Of a stretch of DNA of 64,000 nt, positions 50,001 to 59,000 are shown one piece after another. Made by a program: the position numbers and the translations under genes. Positions within the stretch are counted from its first letter, which is position 1; the number at the start of each line of letters is the position of its first letter. The notes under the pieces were generated by a model. That model did no database searches and was not told where the DNA came from. It saw only the letters and a list, made by a program, of their open reading frames with translations. The stretch lies in NCBI GenBank assembly GCA_026826555.1, contig JAKSZT010053769.1, positions 3,936,505-4,000,504 of the forward strand. Reading direction: 5' to 3'. This DNA comes from Tolypeutes matacus. Taxonomy: Eukaryota > Chordata > Mammalia > Cingulata > Chlamyphoridae.

Positions 50001-53000
50001 ATGTCAACACTACTCAACACAATCTACAAATTTGATGCAATCCCTATCAAAAACCAGCTGACTTTTTTTTGTAGAAATGGAAAAGCTGATCCTCATCTCA
50101 GATTCATATGGAATCACAAGGGGTCCTGAATAGCCAAAACAATTTTGAAAAGGAAGAACAAAGTTGGAGATCTCATATCTCCTCACTTCAAATCTTACTA
50201 CCATAAGGATATGCCATAAGGATAGACATAGAGACAAATGGAATAGAATTGAACATCCAGAAATAAACCCACACATTTATGACCAGTTGATTTCCCACAC
50301 GGGAGCCAAGATCATTCAATGGGGGAAAGAATAGTGTCTTCAACAAATAGTGCTAAGAAAACTGGATATTCACATGCAATAAAATGAAGATGAACACCTA
50401 GCTCCTACCTTAACTCAAAATGGATCTTAAGTATTTAAGAGCTAAAACCATAAAATTCTCAGAAGAAAATATAGGGGAAAATCTTTGTGACCGTGGATTT
50501 GGCAATGATTTCTAGATATGACACCAAAAGCACCAAAACAAAATAAAATATAAATTGGACTTCATTCAAATCAAAAGTTTTTGTACATCAAAGTACACTA
50601 TCAAGAAAGTGAAAAGACAACCTATAGAATGGGAGAAAATAGTTACAATTTATATATCTGGTAAGGTTTTAATAGCTAGAATATATAAAGAACTCCTACT
50701 GCTCAACAATAAAAAGACAAACATCCCAAATAAAAAATAGGCAAAGGGGGAAGTAGATGTGGCTCAAGCAGTTGAGAGCCCACCTACCATTTGGGAGGTC
50801 CCAGGTTCAGTTTCCAGTGCCTCCTAAAGAAGACGAGGAAGACAGCAAGCTGATGTGACAGGCTGGCGTGGTGAGCTGACACAACAAGATGACACAATGA
50901 AGAGACACAACAAGGAAACACAATGAGAGACACAACAAGTGGGGAGCAAAGGTGGCTCAAGCAATTGGGCACCTCCCTCCCCAATGGGAGGTCCTGGGTT
51001 TAGTTCCCAGTGCCTCCTAAAAAGAAGATGAGCATACAACAAATGGACACAAAGAGCAGACAGCAAGCACAAACAACAAGGAGTAGGGGAGAGAAATAAA
51101 TAAATAAAATAAATATTTTTTAAAAAATAGGCAAAGGACTTGAATAGACATTTCTCCAAAGAAGATACACAAATGGCCAATAAGCACATACAAGTTCTCA
51201 ACATCATTAGTTATTAGGGAAATGAAAATGAAAAACACAATGAGTTACCACTTGACACCGATTAGGATGGCTATTTTTTTTTTTAAGGAAAATAATAGTG
51301 TTTGCGAGGATGCAGAGGAATTAGAATCTCATATATTGTTGGTAGAAGTGTACGATTATATGGCAATTGTGGAAATCAGTTCGGTGGTGCCTCAGAAAGC
51401 TAAGTATGGAATTACCATGTGACCTGGCAATCCCACTTCTAGGTATATACCCCCAAAGAATAGAAAGCAAGGACTTGAACAGATATTTGCACACCCATGT
51501 TGATAGCATTACTCAAAATAGCCAAAAGGGAGAAGCAACCCAAGTGTCCATTAACCAGTGAAGAGATAAACAAAATGTGGTATATACATACAATGGAATA
51601 TTATACAGTCTCAAAAAGGAATGAAGTTCTGATTCATGCTATAACATGGATGAACCTTGAAGACATCATGTTGGGAGTAATAAACCAGACATAAAAGAAG
51701 AAATAGTGTATGATTTGACTTATATGACATAACTAGAACATGCAAAATCATAAGGACAGGTTGGCGGGGTCAGGGTGGCAATGAGAGTTAATGCTTAATG
51801 CGTGCCGTTTCTATTTTGGGTAAAGTGTGGTGGTGATGGTAGCACAACATTGTGAAGGTAATTAATATCACTGAACTTACTAAATTATATACTTGAAAGT
51901 GGTTAAAATAGGAACTTTTATGTTGTATATAAGTTATCACAATTTTTAAAGATGCAAGAATTAAAAAAAGTAAGTTCACACTATAACCATCTACATGCTG
52001 ACATAGAGAAATATTGTTTATTAAACTATCAGCTATAAAAACATAAGAAAAGACTGACCAGAAGGGAAAAGGATAAAAACAAACAGGTTTTTTTGTTTGT
52101 TTGTTTGTTTTAGGAGGTGCTGGGGATTGAACCCGGGACCTTGTGCATGGGAAGCAGGAACTCAAACACTGGGCTACAGCTGCTCCCCGACAAACAGATT
52201 TGATTGGCAAACCTATCTCCAACCTTTGATCCTGGAAATTTTATAAAATAACAATAAATACTAAAGAGAACTTGCTCTTAATTTTACAAAATGCAGCTAA
52301 TTAGGTCTTACTGATAGAGCTCACTTAGTTAAGAGGAGCCTTACAATTTCAACAGGAGCAATGCTTCGCACCAGCTGTTGGAGGAGTGTAGCTTCACAGT
52401 AAGGAAATTTTCTGATACTTTCTCTAATGATCTTTTCTTGATATGTCGGAAAGCCATCAGTAGCTCGGCCTTTTAATAAGCTGAAAGATATTTTTAAGAA
52501 GTAAATGGAATTGAATCACTATGCATTTCCTCCCAGCTGAACCCATGAACATTTAGTAGTTTGTTTTCTTCTACCTGAGATTTTTAGTCTCTCCAAATCA
52601 TGATGATGGACTCATTTCAAAGTAATCGTTGTTCTACCTGTCTATTAGGCTAGACCTTATCAGGTTTAGGGTCCCTGAGCTGTATAGGCAAAGAAGACCT
52701 CACTGTAAAATACATGCAACAGTGCTATTGGATTCACTAGTTACTACCATGTCAATTATTTGCACAAAGAATGAAAACTGTCATTGACTCACACCCTTCT
52801 GACTTAGTTCCCTATTCTTAGTAAAACAAAGGGAGAATTTGATCCCTGATGGTCAGAGAACAAGAATAACACAGAAGCTTTCCAACGTGCAGTACCAGAG
52901 ATATGCTGGGTGCCATTATGACCCCAGAGCAGCAATCTACAATGTAACAGACAATTCTCAAATTTGGAGTTTGCCCACTTCCTAGCTGGATGATCTTAAA

Positions 53001-56000
53001 CATGTTAGTTAGCCACCCTAAACCTCAGATTCCACATCTGGAAACTATGGCTAACAACACTTACATGTCACAGCACCATTATAAGGAGTATATAACTAAA
53101 TTATCTAAGGACAAAACTGCTGCTTAAATACAATTTCTCAAACACTAAATATAATCCAACAATAATATAACTGCTGTTAAGAAGACTAATTTTTAAATCT
53201 ATGAAGAGGCTTCACATGAAACATTATCTACTTGAATGCATCTTATACATGACATGGTAACAACAGTACCTTTTGATAAGAGTGTCCAATTTATTCTCTC
53301 CGTCTTTTAAGAAGTTTATGCATTTCTGAAAGATACAGCTGATATAATGCATTTTCATAGCCAATACTTCATTCATGTCTCTTTGTTTCATACATTTCTC
53401 ACAAATCAAATCCATCACCTTGTAGCATTTATTCAGGGCTGCTGCTTCTGCCAGCAGAGGATTCTCATTTATGAGCATCACAATCTAGAAGAAATTACAG
53501 CGAGCTCTAAAATGCCAGGAGAGACTTTTCCATGTACAAATTAGGTAGTCAGTTTGAGTTGATTTCAAAAGATTACCAAAAATTTTAAAAAAAATTTTTT
53601 TTTCTTAGAGTTATCTATTTACTTTACAATAACTCAAATTAGCATGCAAATTGCCACCAACCAAAGCTATACTACAAATATACAACGGACCCTGACAATG
53701 TGGATTCTTTTGAACTGTGTACTTTGAAGTTACCATGTGGTCTGCCAATACCACGGTGTTGCTATGCCACTCAAAGTACCTGGTTTTACTGTTTCTTTTA
53801 AAAGCACTTTCTCTGAAGATAAACATGGCATAATTGTGCACCCTTTATCTAGAAGCAACTCATTAAACAATCATTACTTTTAGCTGATATTGCATAGCTC
53901 TAGGATTTCATGTTTGGGAGAACTAAAATTCTCCTTAATTCTTGGGAAATGATATATTTACAGAACTATATTTTTTTCTGTGGAAATTTTCCTAAGGATT
54001 CTTCCAATGAGAATAAGTCAAGGGGGATGGATATAATAAATAGCTTTAAATGGGAGACTTTTAGAAAATTATCAAATCAGGTTTTATGAGCCCCACAACT
54101 TCCCATATGAGCACAGATTAAGCTCATATTTAGTGTAATGTGGAGTTTGTTTTTATTGGCCTTGTTCTTGCATAGATCAATTGAAGAAGGACTGTATGGG
54201 AAAGCCATAAAAACACATGGTGATATATCAGCAATGGAAAGGCATATAATATGGGCATTGCTATATGCCCAGAGCAGGGAGTCAGTATTTGTTCACCAAT
54301 GGGTTACAGCTAAATATCAATTCTGGGTATTGTACATGTTAGGGAACAACAGGTTGCAAATTCCATGAATTAGATTCTTTTCCTTAGGCAGGAAGAAAAG
54401 ATCATTTGTTAGTTAAAGTAAAGCCCCATGCCAAGGCTTCTACTTGGAAATTTAACAGAGACTGAATGTCCTTGTGAAATTAAAAGGGGATTGTCACTTA
54501 TTTTTCACACTACAAGATTTATACATAATCTTTTACTTAAAATCTAGCACTTAATCAATTATTAGACTTAAGTAAGACTAGAATCCTTATTAATACATTT
54601 GCTGATAACTTCCACTAACATAACATTTCAAAAATTAACTTGTGGTAGAGAAAAAAAAGGCTCAGTTACCTGTTTATATTTCTGCTGTCAACTGCAGTAT
54701 ATGAAGCTGTTTGCTCACTTTAATACATGGCATTTAGAATCAAATCATAGGATTTTAAATATACACATGAGAATTTTTTTTTTAAATCTCATCTAGAACC
54801 CCAATTGATCATTTTTTGTTTGTAGACATTAGGCCTTATTTATTTTGTAATATACAGCAATATACACGAAGAAAAATAATCACAGCTCTACCACAAGCTT
54901 AGTGAAACATTTATGTAGCTCTACATGCAGGAATAATATTTGAACTAGTTCTCCTTCCTTTAATTTCTACACCATTATGAGGTAATATGTAATAAAGGAA
55001 ATCCTTATTATTAATAACTGAGGAAGAGCAAATATATCCTGTCAGCATAAAAACCAGATGGATCTTATCTCCCAAAGGACTGCTACTCTAGAATATGTTT
55101 ATGCAATGGCATTTTTAATTCTTTTTGCTTTTAATCCCATTTTATTTGTTTTTGTAAATTAGTAAATCACAATTCTGGACTTGAAAATCAAGTTAATAAA
55201 AACAGGATCACCTTTGCACACATTGTCTTCTGTCCACCTACAGACCCTGTTCAGCTCTGTCGTCATTTTTTCTGATTCTGTTATGTACCTTCATATCCTT
55301 TGTATTGTAGGTGTCGGCACAATTCCCCAAGCCCCTTTTGAAAGCAAACAACACAACCTTATTGCTATAGCAGCCACTTAACCCAGATGCAGAAGTAGCT
55401 GTGTTAAATGAACTGCTATAAAAAGGTGTTGGGTATCTGGGAGGATTTCTGTGCTTATTTTAAAAGGTCTTTGACTTTACGTATGATGGCTATTAGTCCC
55501 TTTTTATAATAACATATGAAGAACCATACTAAGTTGAAAAAGTATAAAGCAATGAAAACGGGCTACTATAAAAGCAACTAGACAGCTCTGATCCAAAATA
55601 TGGATAAAAAAGAAAGGTTTTCAAGGGAATAGATAATTTAAACCTACAAAAAAGCAAGAGGTCTGGTCTGAGAGAAGGTACTATATTCAAAGAATAGTCT
55701 CATTTATTAGATGAAATGCCCTAAAAAACATTACGTAGGTTATTTCAGATTGTACATATTTGCAATTTATTGCAAGTACAAATATGCCCTTAATCTAATT
55801 TACTCAAAATATATGCCTTTAAAGACAATAGTTCTTAGGACATTTAATCCTGAGAGAATGGGTTCCATGTAAAAATGTAAAAATTATTCCACAGACTTTA
55901 TTGCAATCTGAAGGGGTGGAGACATAGATATAAAAGACAGTGAATCAGAAAAGCACTGAGAACTTCTGCATATCAGTCTAAGCCAGAATATCCTGCAATG

Positions 56001-59000
56001 CTCAGGCAGAGGGGGAAAAACAAGGGCCCTTGTAAAACCACACACATTCTCTCTGAACCTTAGGAAAGCAAGTCTTGCTGTCCCAGCCTGCCCCACCCCT
56101 AAGGGGAGGAGTGTCGTGGAGATCAAGTCTCTGTCACTCCTGGGAGTGCTCTCTTTCCTCACCTGTGCCCAGAGGAGAGCCCCACCCGCACAAAATTCTA
56201 AAGGTTAAATTCCCCTGGAAATACCAACCTGTGATTCACAGCTGAATTCCATTTTTATCTTCTGAGGACCACAAGTGTTGCCTCTAACAGTTCTTCCAGA
56301 ATATGAAATAAAACATTGAGTATTGCAAAATAAAAAAAGGGAGAACAGCATCCACTTTTCTGTCTTAGGGAGAAGATACTTGCTTGTTTTATCACCCCTC
56401 TTTAAGGCCAGGAAAATTAATTAGGGTGGAGGGCCATTTAACAAGTATCTTTTGTTTGTTTCTTGAGCTTCAAAGATGGTATGCACAAGGATGCACCAAT
56501 AAAGTAATAAAATTGCATACATTTTGGAACTTACCTCTCCAAATGAGTGTTAGTCTTCAAAAGAGTTACTTTATGAAAACTACCCATTTATATTAATGGT
56601 CTCAGTATATTCCATAGAGTCTTCTTTCGTAATAAACTTCTAAGGAAATCTATTCACTACATTATAGTAACACCTTGTATTAAGAGAAAACCTCAACTTT
56701 TGACTCAACTTAACTGTCTTACTCACCAAGCAGCTCTGGGTTACAATCAAATCTAATGTCTATGAATGAAGACATATCATAGACATGGACATTTCTAAAA
56801 GGACAGCATCACTGTAGCACATATGGAGTTTCCTGTGATCATTCATGGAAGAAATTATGCTCATTTGGACTGCTTTTTTTTTTTTTTTTTTTTAAATCAA
56901 TCACTTCATATGTTTTAAAAAAACTGGCTGTATATAAAATATGAAGAAAATTGCAGTGCAAATACTTCAGAATATCCTTGACATTTCCCCAGTTAAACCA
57001 TGTGAACTTATGTGCTGGTCTACAAAGTTTGAAAATCTGTTCAACTTTGACAAATTGCCAGAAGAACTTTATTACTTAGAGACATCAAGTAGTCATCTGT
57101 ATTAAAAACGTGTCAGTGACTAGGTTTTAGAATATTCCGTAGGATAATTATTGCTGTTGCTGGCCCACCCAGACCCTCTTTACCAGACCTGTGCACCACC
57201 CGCAGCTACTGTGTTTGCTGCTGCTGAGGGATCAGAGCTGCCCCCTTCTCCAAAGGGAGCCACCTCTTGGCACTGTCCAGGAGATTGGCCTTTTTCTCCA
57301 GGAACAGCACCCAGCCAAGGACTGACTGACTGACACAAAAGCCTGGCTCCCTTGCCTCTCTGGAGCCATTTACATTCCAGAACTCCCCATGAGATAAGGT
57401 GGAATGTGGGCTTCAGCTGAACCCACCTTTCTGCCCAGCTTTTCATCCTGCTCTAGTATATTTCTCTCACACGCTTCCAGGTTTTGACTGAGAGCACACC
57501 TTCAATAAATCAATTGAACAAGTGAGTCCACTGCAAGCTCTACAGCTTCAAAACCCAACCTAAGACAATTAAAGATTCTGTAAAATATTAGCAATTTAAA
57601 CTTTGAACCAATTTTCAAATGAGAAGCAAATACAATAAACACCACACTACCTTGACAGGATGAAGATTTGTGGTGGTGATAATTTTGTGCAGTGGGCCTG
57701 CCAACTTTGGGGGCAGTTTTGGCTCTTTATCCAGTCCCTGAGGTTTAGTGTAATAATCCAGTCTCTCTCGAGGAAAGAAATTGTTGATTATAGTCACACA
57801 ATCATGTTGACCTTTAATAGAAAAATAGAAAATCTGTTATTGTGTATTAGCCAAAAGGGGTGCTGATGCAAAATACCAGAAATCTGTTGGCTTTTATAAA
57901 GGGCATTTATTTGGGGTAGAAGTTTAAGGTTACCAGGCCATAAAGCATAAGTTACTTCCCTCACCAAAGTCTGTTGCCATGTGTTGGAGCAAAATGGCTG
58001 CCGACATCTGCAAGGGTTCAGCCTCCCTCTTCCTCTTAAGATTCTGAGGTCCCAGCTTCTTCCAATATCAGCTGTAGCCTGGGATAAGGCTTGTCTCTCT
58101 CCCTGGGCTTGTTCCTCTCTGGGCTCAGCTGCTCTGTTCTCTCCACAAGATCAGCTGTGGAATATCAGGCTTTCTCTCTTCCCAGGGTTGCCACTGTATC
58201 TACTTCTCTGTATGCACTTCCTGGGGCTCCAGCACTAAAACTCCAACTGACTCCTGTACCTTGTAATTTTTTTTGTGAGTCCCCACCCACCAAGGGGGCA
58301 GGGACTCAACATCCTACTGAGGTGGCTCAATCAAAGCCCTAATCATAATTTAATGAAGTAAAAGTAAAACCTCCAACTGAACAGTTTACAAACATAATCC
58401 AATATCTATTTTTGGAATTCAAAAATAATATCAAACTGCTATACTCTACCTTCTGAATTCCAAAAAGACATTACAACATTTAAAAAAACCTTAAATCAGT
58501 ACTAAGTACAAAATCATATCACAGTCAATTTAAAGAAATAGAGTTTGTCTTGAGGCAAAGTTCTATCTGGCTGTAGACCTCTGAAACTTACAAAACACTT
58601 TATCTGCTTCCAGTATACAAATGGACAGACAAAGGATAAGTATTTTCATTACCATAAGGAGAAATTGGGAGGGAAACATGAGTCATGGGTTTCCTACAGG
58701 TCAGTAAATCTGTAGGGCATCCTCCATTCAATTTAAAAGTCACTTTCAAGATGATGGTTTCTTCTCCCTGGGGCCTCATGAGGATCCACCCTTTATACAG
58801 GCTTGCCCAAGGCCATTTCCTTGGTTCTACCTTCATTAAGCATCTGGATGGTCACTGAGCTCCAGACCTCACCCTCCATGAACATTGGAGTGATTGCCAC
58901 ATTTTACCCAATTTTTGGGTTAGAGTCTTAACCCCCCTCATACAGTGAGGTGGAGACAACATTCTACCTAACTTTTGAGATACAGGCCCAACCCTCTCAG

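Noticed and set aside
50731..51137. CRISPR-like spaced direct repeats
   Set aside because: The two identical 17-mers are a SINE target-site duplication. No regular repeat-spacer array exists anywhere in the window.
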